From: UBA6623 sp965226435
GTDB taxonomy: Bacteria > Acidobacteriota > Terriglobia > Bryobacterales > UBA6623
Assembly (NCBI GenBank): GCA_965226435.1
Contig: CBDDCY010000010.1
Span: 372,001-436,000, forward strand
Direction of reading: 5' to 3'
DNA: 64,000 nt
A program made the position numbers and the translations under genes. The notes under the pieces were generated by a model, which saw only the letters and a list, made by a program, of their open reading frames with translations, ran no database searches and was not told the origin of the DNA. Positions within the stretch are counted from its first letter, which is position 1, and each line of letters opens with the position of its first letter. Shown in pieces: positions 33,980-42,192 of this stretch.

Positions 33980-34071
33980 AAAAATTGGGGACTGTACCGA
34001 GCGCCGACCGGATAAGCTCCATCAAATCAATAATTTCGTCTGGCGCGAAGTGGACTGTCCCCCATTTTTTC
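33980..34071. repeat. Family A ~93-bp element, copy 2
   Basis: Starts AAAAATTGGGGACTGTACCG and ends GACTGTCCCCCATTTTTTC. The palindrome extends into the flanks (GGGGCCGTG on the left, ACAGCCCC on the right). Just to its right, GCGGTCACTCAAGAATCGTG (about 34083-34102) is the uninterrupted version of the site occupied by copy 1 at 4036-4129. Confidence 0.8.
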
Positions 34072-34360
34072 ACAGCCCCCACTGCGGTCACTCAAGAATC
34101 GTGCTTTGCAGCCAAACAAACTGTTGCATGCGGCCGTGCGCTAGTGGAGCCACCGGCCGCGACGGCGGCAAGGCAACCCGAATCAAGCTAAGGATTCACT
34201 TTATGTATATCCACTTAAAAGATTGAAAAACAACCGACTATTGACACACTCTGACACGATTTCTCGTGGCCGTCCGGCACTCGTTGACTGCCCGCCGGGG
34301 CTACTTAGAACTTCCGATTATGGGCCTCTACGGCAAACCACCGCCGGAAATTGCGGTAGG

Positions 34361-34684
34361 ATGCCCATTTTGAACCTGTCGGGGCTGGGCGATCATTCTA
34401 ATGTGCAAGCCAAAATCTCTTCCCTCGGCCTCGGCTGGCGAAGCATCCTGACAAGCGTTCTCGGTATCGCCGTCCTGATGAGCGGCTTTTTCTGGCTGGG
34501 CTACTGGACCTCCCAGCTGAACATCCAAGTACGGGGCAACACTCTGTTTGTCGCACCGACGCCGCGCCACCTCCCCGGTATAGGCAATGCACAGCGCGAA
34601 AACCCCGCCGCGAACAAGACCGAAAAGGTCGCGCCTCGACGGGAAGTGGAATTCGACGACGCCGAGCGCTGGATCAATTTGTAG
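34361..34684 (+). CDS. Small single-pass membrane protein, unknown
   Basis: 107 residues. A single hydrophobic segment (SVLGIAVLMSGFFWLGYW, about residues 27-45) is followed by a basic/acidic tail ending EVEFDDAERWINL. ATG 34361 is chosen over an upstream frame start at 34223 because the upstream part is not protein-like. It sits alone between repeat clusters and has no recognised family, so it may be a lineage-specific gene or a spurious frame. Confidence 0.45.
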   Translation: MPILNLSGLGDHSNVQAKISSLGLGWRSILTSVLGIAVLMSGFFWLGYWTSQLNIQVRGNTLFVAPTPRHLPGIGNAQRENPAANKTEKVAPRREVEFDDAERWINL

Positions 34685-34699
34685 ATATTGCATCCGGTC

Positions 34700-35205
34700 G
34701 TGCGCTAGTGGCACCACCGGCCGCGCCGCCTCATCCGGCAAGAAACTCGGCGGGACGATCGAATTTCGAACAGCCGCATCCCCAGTAGCGACCGGCACTC
34801 TTGCCGGTCCTAGTGTAGTGCGCCAATCAGACCGTAACTTATGGTGAGTCGCTGCCTTGCCGGGCGGCGGTCTGAGAGGCCACGCGGCCGAAACGGGTAC
34901 GCTCATGCGAGCGAATTGAGCCGCGTTCACGCAGCTTAGTCTTCTCTTAGGCCCGCCGTTTACGGCGGGTTGATGCCGCCGCCCATGGATCTTCAGCCCG
35001 TTTTTAACGGGCTTCCCTCTTTTAAGCCCAAATTTTATGGTGCGCTATTGCTGGTGCGCTACACTAGCCCGGTCCCAGCCCAAAGTTGAGACAAGCTCTC
35101 AGCTTGTCTCTCGACCCCCTCCATCGACATCCAACGGCACCGGCACCAGTGGGGCAGGCCTCCGGCCTGCCCATTCCTCAACCCGCCCCAATTTGAAGTT
35201 TCAGC
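34700..35205 (+). repeat. Composite palindromic repeat, modules M1-M2-[insert]-M3-M4
   Basis: M1 (34703-34785) and M2 (34785-34811) match the copies at 33729 and 46383. M3 (GAGACAAGCTCTCAGCTTGT, 35088-35110) and M4 (GGGCAGGCCTCCGGCCTGCC, 35153-35173) match 24600-24728. Between M2 and M3, where other copies are continuous (CCGGTCCCAGCC), lies a 258-bp insertion (34811-35068). In M4 the inner bases have changed in both arms (CAGGCCTCCGGCCTG against CAGGTCTCCAGGCCTG). Confidence 0.8.
34811..35068. mobile_element. MITE-like insertion inside the composite repeat
   Basis: The left end CTAGTGTAGTGCGCCA (34810-34825) and right end TGGTGCGCTACACTAG (35052-35067) are inverted with two mismatches. CCGGTCC flanks both sides (34804-34810 and 35069-35075), a 7-bp duplication of sequence that is single in sibling repeats. 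Inside are two hairpins, CCCGCCGTTTACGGCGGG and AGCCCGTTTTTAACGGGCT. A second TGGTGCGCTA lies at 35038-35047. There is no coding potential, so it would be moved in trans. Confidence 0.75.
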
Positions 35206-36531
35206 CTAGCCGTCAAGCCGCAGGGCGATAATCGTCATGTCGTCCGACTGCAGTGCGTCACCGCAATGTTGCTCCACACTCTGGGAAATCTGGTCGATCA
35301 ATTCGACGGCTGATTTCTCTCGGTGCTGCTTCGTCAGCTCGACGAGCTTTTCTTCGCCGAACTCTTCCAAGCTGTTGTTCATCGCCTCGGAAAACCCGTC
35401 GGAGAACACCAGCAGAACGTCGCCGGTCTTGAGTTGAACCGAGGCCTCCTGGTAGGGAAAGTCCGGGAGGATGCCCAGCACCGGGCCCCCTGAGTCGAGT
35501 CTCACGACATCGTCTCCGCTGATGAGGATCGGTGCATTGTGTCCGGCGTTGCAGTAGTCGAGTTGTTTACTGTCGGTTTCAATGACGCCGTAAAACAGAG
35601 TCACGAACTTGTCGGAATCGGTGCTTTGAAACAGCAAACGATTAGAACGCTCAATGCAGGCACCCGCGGAGGCTCCGGCCAGGTTCTGGCTGCGAATCGT
35701 CGCCTGCACGTTCGCCATCAGCAGAGAGGCCGGCATTCCCTTCCCCGACACGTCACCCAGGCAAATGGCGAGTTGCCCTTGCTCCGACACTAAGAAGTCG
35801 AAATAGTCGCCTCCCACGTTCTCGGCCGAGACGGATTGTCCCGCCACATCATAGCCCGGCACATTGGGTGGAGATTTGGGCAGTAGATTGTTCTGAATAT
35901 TGCGCGCCAGATCGAGTTCTTGCTGCATGCGCTGCAACGCCTGTTCCTCTTGGTAAAGGCGGGCGTGTTCGATCACCTGGGTCGATTGAGCGGCAATGAT
36001 GGTCAACAGGCGCTGGTCGCTTTCGGTAAACCCTTCACTCGAACGCTTATTGAAGGCCGAGAGGATCCCGATCATGCGACCCTTGACGCGTAAGGGGACG
36101 GCGGCCATCGAACGAATCGGCTTGTCCTCGTCGGAAATGGCCCGGAACCGCCCGTCGGCCTCGATATCGTTGATAATCAGTGGAGCTTGATTCTTCAGCA
36201 TCCAACCGCTGAGCTGAGTGCCGATGCGAAAAGGATTGGCATCAAGACGGGAATCGACACGCCGAACCATCGTCCGCAGCGCCGTCTCTTCTTCCTCCTC
36301 CTCAAACAGGGAAACATTCCCCTGATCGACATCGAGGTGTTTCACGCACTTTTGAACGATCGAGTCGATAATCTTGTCGAGCGACCAAGTTGAGGTCACC
36401 GCCGAGGCGACTTCGTTGATGATCGAAAGCTCCTCGACCGCGCGGCGTAGGCGCAGATTGTCGCGCTCGAGATGTTCGATTCTCTCTGGGGTTGGCGCTG
36501 TTGACATTCGGTTGAGGTGCGGGAGACGCAC
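35206..36531 (-). CDS. GAF-domain SpoIIE/PP2C-type serine phosphatase
   Basis: 441 residues. A short coiled coil (about 15-45: ERIEHLERDNLRLRRAVEEL) is followed by a GAF domain (about 50-205) with MAAVPLRVKGRMIGILSAFN, a signalling helix (YQEEQALQRMQQELDLARNIQ), and a SpoIIE/RsbU phosphatase domain (about 215-440) with VGGDYFDF, LGDVSGKGMPA, NAGHNAP and LLVFSDGFSEA. Asp residues of GDYFD, GDVSG and SDG bind Mn/Mg. It probably dephosphorylates an anti-sigma-factor antagonist, though no partner is adjacent. Start: GTG 36531 with GAGG upstream; ATG 36507 is an alternative. Confidence 0.92.
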   Translation of the reverse strand: MRLPHLNRMSTAPTPERIEHLERDNLRLRRAVEELSIINEVASAVTSTWSLDKIIDSIVQKCVKHLDVDQGNVSLFEEEEEETALRTMVRRVDSRLDANPFRIGTQLSGWMLKNQAPLIINDIEADGRFRAISDEDKPIRSMAAVPLRVKGRMIGILSAFNKRSSEGFTESDQRLLTIIAAQSTQVIEHARLYQEEQALQRMQQELDLARNIQNNLLPKSPPNVPGYDVAGQSVSAENVGGDYFDFLVSEQGQLAICLGDVSGKGMPASLLMANVQATIRSQNLAGASAGACIERSNRLLFQSTDSDKFVTLFYGVIETDSKQLDYCNAGHNAPILISGDDVVRLDSGGPVLGILPDFPYQEASVQLKTGDVLLVFSDGFSEAMNNSLEEFGEEKLVELTKQHREKSAVELIDQISQSVEQHCGDALQSDDMTIIALRLDG

Positions 36532-36633
36532 CGAACCTCGCGGTGGCTGAGCCTTTGGAAAGCCACTGATTGCGTGTTGAGAAGGTACCTTGCTGCAGGG
36601 CTAAAAGTCAACCAAGCGCGACAAGATTAGCTC

Positions 36634-36685
36634 TTGAAAAAGTGGGAAGGGATCGAGTTTCACATACTCCGACCCCTGACTGGGC
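36634..36685 (-). terminator. Hairpin plus T-run downstream of rpsU
   Basis: On the minus strand GGGTCGGAGT and ACTCGATCCC form an imperfect stem, followed after TTCCCAC by TTTTT. It lies just after the rpsU stop. The text (GGGTCGGAGT...CTCGATCCC) also looks like a dispersed repeat, so it may be an adopted repeat. Confidence 0.5.
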
Positions 36686-36692
36686 ACGCAGA

Positions 36693-36890
36693 TCAGTCGC
36701 TCGTGCAACGCATCCGTTTGCGGTTCCGTTTGCGCGCCAACGCTCGCTTCAGGCGTTTCTTCTCGCCGGGTTTGAGATAAAAAGAGTGGCGTTTGACTTC
36801 CTTGATGATGTCTTCCTGCTGCACTTTCCGCTTAAAGCGTCGCAGGGCTCCGTCAATCGACTCGCCACTCTGAATGTGAACTTCAGCCAA
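36693..36890 (-). CDS. rpsU: 30S ribosomal protein S21
   Basis: 65 residues, basic: SGESIDGALRRFKRKVQQEDI and KRHSFYLKPGEKKRLKRALARKRNRKR are diagnostic of bS21, which binds near the anti-Shine-Dalgarno end of 16S rRNA. TTG start at 36890 with GGAGAGCAA upstream. Length is normal. No rpsU-dnaG-rpoD cluster is present. Confidence 0.97.
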   Translation of the reverse strand: MAEVHIQSGESIDGALRRFKRKVQQEDIIKEVKRHSFYLKPGEKKRLKRALARKRNRKRMRCTSD

Positions 36891-37063
36891 GTTGCTCTCC
36901 TTCGATCGTCACGGCGGGGAACAAGAAGCCCTCCGCCGCTCATTCTCTTCATCTTACAACACGCGGAATGCGGGTGCGAACGTTAGAATCGTAGACAACG
37001 TGATAAGGACGAAAATCGCTACCATGCACACGAGGCCGCCCCAAGCCTCGCGAGAATACGCCT

Positions 37064-37330
37064 ATGTGCCGGAATATCAAGACGCTGTTCAACTTTGACC
37101 CGCCTGCTACCGGGGAGGAAGTTCGAGCCGCCTCGCTGCAGTTCGTCCGCAAGCTGAGCGGCTTCACCAAACCGTCCCAGGCGAATCAGCCTGTGTTCGA
37201 CCAAGCCGTGGACGACGTTTCGCGAATCGCCGGGGACTTGATCGCTTCGCTCACCACGGCCGCCCCGAGCCGCAACCGCGAGATCGAAGTAGCCAAGGCA
37301 CGCGCCCGCGTCGCGAAGAGGTTTCCGTAG
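37064..37330 (+). CDS. DUF2277 protein
   Basis: 88 residues. MCRNIKTLFNFDPPATGEEV and ASLQFVRKLSGFTKPS are the DUF2277 signature, with the C-terminal RNREIEVAKARARVAKRF. Small cytosolic family of unknown function. Stands alone, divergent from rpsU across 173 bp. Confidence 0.92.
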   Translation: MCRNIKTLFNFDPPATGEEVRAASLQFVRKLSGFTKPSQANQPVFDQAVDDVSRIAGDLIASLTTAAPSRNREIEVAKARARVAKRFP

Positions 37331-37429
37331 CGCCCCGGCAACACCGAGATCGATCGTGTTTTTCGGCGCCGCGGAAAGGCGACGGGACCCTCGATCCGAC
37401 CGCGCGACCCATTGCCATGCTTGAACCGA

Positions 37430-39022
37430 TTAGAAATCAACTTGGAAGCGGCTCTGGAACAGATTCGCCGCTCCCAGATCAATGCGCTCGGCCCAGCCGT
37501 AGTTCCACATGAAGCGCGTATTGGGGTTCAGGTACCAATTCACGCCGAACGTGAACTCCTGTAACTCGCCGCCCTGGATCAGAATGTCATTCAAGTCGAT
37601 GCGGGCGTAGCGGGTCGCGATTTCCCACGCCCCGTTGCCGCCGTCTTCGCCGGGCTGGAAAGACCGAAACGGTTTGACGCGATCAAACGCGGCGGCCGAA
37701 CTCTTGTAAACGCGGTGCTCTCCGGTGAGGAAGTAGCTGCCTTGCGCGTAGAACGCCGTGAAGTTTTGCCGTTGTCCCGTCGGCCGGTTGGCCGAGCTGT
37801 ATGTGAACTCGGATTGAATCGAGGCCGGTCCGTTGACGACCGCGAACTCCATGCCGATCATATCGCTGGAGGTGGCCGAAAAGGACTTCGTGTCCACGAA
37901 CCGCGGCAACATATGCGCCGGCGGACGCGCCCGGTAACGCAACCGATTGCCGTTCGGATTCCCGTGACGATAAGCCAGGCCCAGGTGCAGCACCTTGCGG
38001 CCTTTGTCTTCATACCAGGGACGTCCGGTGATACGGCCCGTGTAATTGAACCCGCCGTTGCCGAAGCTCTCCCCAAACTCGTCGCTGTCGCGGAAGGTTC
38101 CTAACGCCCAGGTCATCTTGTCCCCGGCGACGGCATTTTGGAACATGATGCCGGTATTGCGCTCCGGCGCGAATGTGGTAGGCAGCGAACGCTCGAGGAA
38201 CGTGATGTATTTCGAACTGGTCGTCACCTCGAGCCCGAACGGCTCCTTCATGTGGCCGAACATGATATTGCCGACGCCGCGCAGCTTCGTCAGCCCGATA
38301 TACACATCCCTGAACCCCGCTTCGCCGCCGGCGAAGTCATATTGGGCTTTGAACTTGACGTGCTCGTGCAGTAATCCCTCGACGTAGAGGCGGGCGCGCC
38401 GGAACTCGGTGCCGTCTTCGAGCGGTCCGATCCCGTTGCTGACCTCGCTGCTGGGAGCGAAAAAGCCCCAGTCGTTCATGATGCGTCCGCCCACTTTGAG
38501 CTGGAACGCTTTGTCGACGGTGTCAAAACGAAGGCCCTGCTTCCAATACGCCCGGAAGGTGGATGGATCCGGTTTCGCCTCGGCCGGCAGGGCGGCTTTG
38601 GCAGGCACGGGGGCGGAGGGCGGCGCGGGGGCCGCCGAGTTGCTTGCAAGCAAGGAATCGTCGCCCGACGTCGTCGGCTCGCCCAATAACGCGCTTTCGG
38701 CGGCAAGCGCCGATGAGCTCTCGGCCTCTTCCAGCGCGGTGACCTTCCGGAGCAGCTTGTCGAGCAGAGCGGATTGGGCATCCATACGTTTCCGCTGTTG
38801 TTCGAGTTGCTGCTTTTGTTCAGCGATCAATAACCGCAACTCGGAGGTTTCCGCGATGCGGTTGGGTTGCGCCGGCCCGACCCGAGTCGGCGGCGTTGGG
38901 GACGCCGCTTCCGCCGCTGAACCGCTTGCAACCACGGTCAGCAGGAGCAAGGCGGGCGCGAAGCAGCCGCGACCGCGATAGAGTCGAGCGCTTTTTTTGT
39001 CGGAGTGTTTGTCGTGTTTCAT
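37430..39022 (-). CDS. Phosphate-selective-type porin (OprO/OprP family)
   Basis: About 530 residues. A signal sequence (hydrophobic FAPALLLLTVVASG) is followed by a coiled coil (about 60-105: LRLLIAEQKQQLEQQRKRMDAQ), a low-complexity Ala/Pro/Ser linker, and a beta-barrel of about 380 residues. The barrel has FQLKVGGRIMNDWGFF, RRARLYVEGLLHEHVKFKAQYDF, MFGHMKEPFGLE and GVNWYLNPNTRFMWNY, ending in Phe as outer-membrane barrels do (QVDF). It should form trimeric anion- or solute-selective pores. The coiled coil may contact peptidoglycan. The start is uncertain: ATG 39022 or 39031, or GTG 39082, which has GAAGG upstream. Confidence 0.85.
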   Translation of the reverse strand: MKHDKHSDKKSARLYRGRGCFAPALLLLTVVASGSAAEAASPTPPTRVGPAQPNRIAETSELRLLIAEQKQQLEQQRKRMDAQSALLDKLLRKVTALEEAESSSALAAESALLGEPTTSGDDSLLASNSAAPAPPSAPVPAKAALPAEAKPDPSTFRAYWKQGLRFDTVDKAFQLKVGGRIMNDWGFFAPSSEVSNGIGPLEDGTEFRRARLYVEGLLHEHVKFKAQYDFAGGEAGFRDVYIGLTKLRGVGNIMFGHMKEPFGLEVTTSSKYITFLERSLPTTFAPERNTGIMFQNAVAGDKMTWALGTFRDSDEFGESFGNGGFNYTGRITGRPWYEDKGRKVLHLGLAYRHGNPNGNRLRYRARPPAHMLPRFVDTKSFSATSSDMIGMEFAVVNGPASIQSEFTYSSANRPTGQRQNFTAFYAQGSYFLTGEHRVYKSSAAAFDRVKPFRSFQPGEDGGNGAWEIATRYARIDLNDILIQGGELQEFTFGVNWYLNPNTRFMWNYGWAERIDLGAANLFQSRFQVDF

Positions 39023-39221
39023 GGATGTCATTGCAAAGGCCGAGTCCGTTCGGCGAATCGGATCTTGTGCGCGGGAGTTCACCTGATGCCTTCAGTTTGC
39101 CTGACGCTTTCAAGGTACGCCGGGCACCGCTTCACTTCTGTGAAAGAACGGTAAAGTTTCGGCAAATCACATTTCAAGGAATCACCCGACGGGACGCCTC
39201 GCGCGGACGGCGGGGGCCGCG

Positions 39222-39249
39222 AGTGGGGCGTGTCTCCAGGCCTGCCCAT
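39222..39249. repeat. Stand-alone M4-like module
   Basis: AGTGGGGCGTGTCTCCAGGC followed by CTGCCCAT: a diverged copy of the M4 hairpin with a G in place of the A of CAGG in the left arm. Confidence 0.55.
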
Positions 39250-39317
39250 CACAGTTTCTTGACGTTACTCTAATTGTGAAGGTTTTCGGGCCCGTTATCG
39301 ACGCCCGGCAAGCCGGC

Positions 39318-40544
39318 CTAGCGGTCGGGAGCCTTAAGGACCACCGTCCGATCCGAACTCACTAGATCGTAGACATAGCCCCGCCATTCGATCTTTCGTG
39401 TGACGGCGGACCCGGCGAAGCTGACCAGCCAGACCCATGTAGCGATCGGCACCAGCCAAAAATAAGCCCCGCCGTACCGGTCGAACCAGCCTTCCCGCCG
39501 CGGAAACATCAGTCGCGCAATCGTGCCTCGCAGCGCACCCTTCGCCATCCCGGGAACCGTCGTCACCACCAACGCGCCCAATCCGAGAGGCGTATTCCCA
39601 ACCAACACCATCGCCAGGCTCAAAACCATCGCTCCGCAATAGACAATGTGACCGACGAAACCGACCGTCCACGGATGAGGCCGGTAGACCCGCGTGATCG
39701 TGAGCTGCCGACGAGCCCAAGCCAAAAATTCCTTGCGCGTGCAGGAGCCGGTCGTCGCAACCATCGCGCCGGGAACGAACCGGATACCTTGCCCCGCCGC
39801 GTTGATCGCCGCCGAGAGACGATAGTCATCGCTCACCGCGCCGGCCCAAAACCTTTCCACATCCGCCTCCACAAAGGTCGCGCGTCGCAGGGCCATGGCG
39901 CCGCCCCACGCGAAGTTCTTGTCCTTAACGCTCATATGGCAGGCAATGGTCGAATCCCAAGCGCTACGCAACAGCGGCCAAAAACCGCCCTCCTCGGGGA
40001 AATACCAGCGGAAGCCGGTGGTTGCGCCCAGGGTTTCGTCTTCGAGCGGGGCGACCAGGTTGCCAAGCCAATCCTCGTCGACTTGCCCGTCGGAGTCGGC
40101 GAAAGCGAAAACCTCGCTTGCCGGGCGCGCTTGTTTCACCGCCGCGAGAAGGTTGTGAACCTTTTCGCCGGTCCCCGCCGCGGGCGGGCCGGCGGCAACG
40201 AACCTCGCTCGCTCGCCGAGGATGGTTCGAGCGGTCAGCAATCCCGTGTCGTCGGAGTTTCGGGCCGTGACGATGAGTTCGTAATCAGGGTAGTCGAGAG
40301 CCCCCAGAGACCCCAAATTGCGGGCCAAATCATGATCGTGGCCGCGAACGGGAACGATCAGGGTGACGGCAGGATGGAATGGGATGATCAGCTCTTCGTC
40401 CAGGTCATCTTCGCCGTCGGGATCGTCCGGCGGATCGGCTAAGGAATCTTCGACATATTCCAGAAATTCCCGGCCTTTGCGCATCGAGAAGAGAGCGGCG
40501 AGCGCGGCCGGAATGACGAACAACCAGAACCAGAAGGTCAGCAC
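39318..40544 (-). CDS. Membrane glycosyltransferase family 2 (ceramide glucosyltransferase/HpnI-like)
   Basis: 408 residues. One N-terminal TM helix (FWFWLFVIPAALAALF) precedes a GT-A domain with VTLIVPVRGHDHDLARNL, DYPDYELIVTARN, AFADSDGQVDEDWL (metal-binding DxD) and AVSDDYRLSAAI. RRQLTITRVYRPHPW stands at the QxxRW position, and three C-terminal TM helices follow. The layout is that of Glyco_transf_21 enzymes, including hopanoid HpnI. The start is GTG 40544, because the frame to 40586 runs into a family A repeat. Confidence 0.85.
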   Translation of the reverse strand: MLTFWFWLFVIPAALAALFSMRKGREFLEYVEDSLADPPDDPDGEDDLDEELIIPFHPAVTLIVPVRGHDHDLARNLGSLGALDYPDYELIVTARNSDDTGLLTARTILGERARFVAAGPPAAGTGEKVHNLLAAVKQARPASEVFAFADSDGQVDEDWLGNLVAPLEDETLGATTGFRWYFPEEGGFWPLLRSAWDSTIACHMSVKDKNFAWGGAMALRRATFVEADVERFWAGAVSDDYRLSAAINAAGQGIRFVPGAMVATTGSCTRKEFLAWARRQLTITRVYRPHPWTVGFVGHIVYCGAMVLSLAMVLVGNTPLGLGALVVTTVPGMAKGALRGTIARLMFPRREGWFDRYGGAYFWLVPIATWVWLVSFAGSAVTRKIEWRGYVYDLVSSDRTVVLKAPDR

Positions 40545-40584
40545 CCGGTCGAGTCTATCACAGGCCCTTCGACGCGATGGGGCC

Positions 40585-40675
40585 AAAAAATGGGGACTGT
40601 CCCAAGCGCCGACCGAACAAGTTCCATTGAATCAATAACCGCATCCGGCGCGAAGTGGACTGTCCCCATTTTTTC
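40585..40675. repeat. Family A ~93-bp element, copy 3
   Basis: Starts AAAAAATGGGGACTGTCCC and ends GACTGTCCCCATTTTTTC. Flanks GGGGCC (left) and AGGCCCC (right) extend the palindrome. It lies between divergent GT2 and SDR genes. Confidence 0.8.
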
Positions 40676-40865
40676 AGGCCCCTGGACGGGATCGGGCCGG
40701 CACGCAAACAAGAGCGCGAGGGCGTTCATTGGGCGGAACTGCGAGTCTTGACGTTCGCGCTACAATTTGAAACTCCCGCGCGACCTACCCGGCGTCAACT
40801 CGCCCGGGTTATCGTGTTGGCGCGGCGGTATCGTAGCTCTTTCTATTTCCCGAAAGGATCAATTC

Positions 40866-41618
40866 ATGTTCGAAGGAAAAGCAGCTCTCGTTAACGGCGC
40901 CTCACGCGGCATGGGCCTCGCGATTGCTCGAGGCATTCTCGATCGCGGCGGGAAAGTCTGCATCACAAGCCGCAAGCAACCCGGTCTCGACGAGGCCCTC
41001 GCCCGGCTCGACGCCGGTGACCGCGCGATCGGCGTGGCGGGATCGAGCGCCGACCCCAAGCACCGTGAAGAGGCCGTCCGCAAGACGATCGAGACTTTCG
41101 GGTCTCTCGACTTGCTGGTGAATAACGCCGGGGCAAATCCGCAGTACGGCCCCTTGGTCGAAGCCGAGATGAGTCGCGTCGAAAAGGTTTTCGAAGTCAA
41201 CGTCTTCGCCGTGCTCGGTTGGATCCAAGAAGCCTGGAAAGCCTGGATGCGGGATCATGGCGGGGCGGTTCTTAACACAGCCTCGACCAGCGCATATAGA
41301 AATCCTCACAAGATCGGCGCTTATAACGTCAGCAAGGCGGCGGTCGCTCACCTGACACGGCAGATGGCGTCGGAGCTGGCCCCGGCTGTCCGCGTCAACG
41401 CGATTGCCCCGGCGTTGATCAAGACCCGTTTCGCGTCGGCGGTTTGGGAAGACAAAGAAGATGCTTGGTCGAATGTTTACCCAATGAAACGCATCGGCGA
41501 GCCGAAGGATGTGGTGGGGATTTCGTGTTTGCTGTTGAGTGACGAAGCCTCTTGGATCACCGGGGAAACGGTCGTGATTGACGGCGGGATTCTGGTTGCG
41601 GGGTCACTTTTGCGGTAG
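40866..41618 (+). CDS. Short-chain dehydrogenase/reductase
   Basis: 250 residues, classical SDR. The cofactor motif is NGASRGMG (about 10-17), with LVNNAGANPQYG, the catalytic Ser in TAST, Tyr and Lys in YNVSK, then MASELAPAVRVNAIAPALIKT and ITGETVVIDGG. Close in layout to 3-oxoacyl-ACP reductase (FabG) relatives; the substrate is not predictable. ATG 40866 has AAAGGA 7 bp upstream. Confidence 0.93.
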   Translation: MFEGKAALVNGASRGMGLAIARGILDRGGKVCITSRKQPGLDEALARLDAGDRAIGVAGSSADPKHREEAVRKTIETFGSLDLLVNNAGANPQYGPLVEAEMSRVEKVFEVNVFAVLGWIQEAWKAWMRDHGGAVLNTASTSAYRNPHKIGAYNVSKAAVAHLTRQMASELAPAVRVNAIAPALIKTRFASAVWEDKEDAWSNVYPMKRIGEPKDVVGISCLLLSDEASWITGETVVIDGGILVAGSLLR

Positions 41619-41664
41619 ACGTTGGTGGAATAACCAATACACCGATCAGGTAGGCTAAACCCCA

Positions 41665-42168
41665 GTGGCCGTACAGACCCTCATCACCCCCGAAGAATAC
41701 TTGCAAACCGCTTTCGACGGTGCCGATTGTGAGTTCGTCGACGGCAAAATCCTGGAGAGACATCTCGGCGAAAATCCGCACAGCACAGCCCAGGCTCGGC
41801 TGGTCGAAATCTTTTACGAAGCCCGAAAACGGCACCCTTTACACAGCCGCCCGGAACTACGCATGCAGCTCGCGCCGACACGCTTTCGCATACCGGATGT
41901 CGCCGTCTTTCACCCTAGAAAACCGGTCGATGTCGTCCCTTCCGACCCGCCTTGTATCGTCATCGAGATCGTCTCCCCCGAAGACCGTCACACCGATATC
42001 GTGAAAAAGCTCGAAGAGTACCGAACTTGGGGCGTACCGCACATTTGGTTGGCTGACCCCTCGCCGCGCCAATTGTCCATTTACGAAGAAAAAGGGCTTG
42101 TAGCGGTTGAGGCTTTTCGTCTTCCCGACTTCGATTTGGAAATTAAGCCGGCGGATCTGTTCGAGTAG
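41665..42168 (+). CDS. Uma2-family (DUF820) putative endonuclease
   Basis: 167 residues. The pattern ITPEEYLQTAFDGADCEFVDGKILER, then RIPDVAVFH, IEIVSPEDRHTDIVKKLEEYRTWGVPHIWLADP corresponds to the Uma2/DUF820 restriction-endonuclease-like fold (D in PDV, E and K of ExVSPxxxxxDxxKK). Often multicopy; function unproven. Follows the SDR gene by 46 bp on the same strand. Confidence 0.9.
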   Translation: MAVQTLITPEEYLQTAFDGADCEFVDGKILERHLGENPHSTAQARLVEIFYEARKRHPLHSRPELRMQLAPTRFRIPDVAVFHPRKPVDVVPSDPPCIVIEIVSPEDRHTDIVKKLEEYRTWGVPHIWLADPSPRQLSIYEEKGLVAVEAFRLPDFDLEIKPADLFE

Positions 42169-42192
42169 CGCATCCCCACTCAAAACCCGCCC

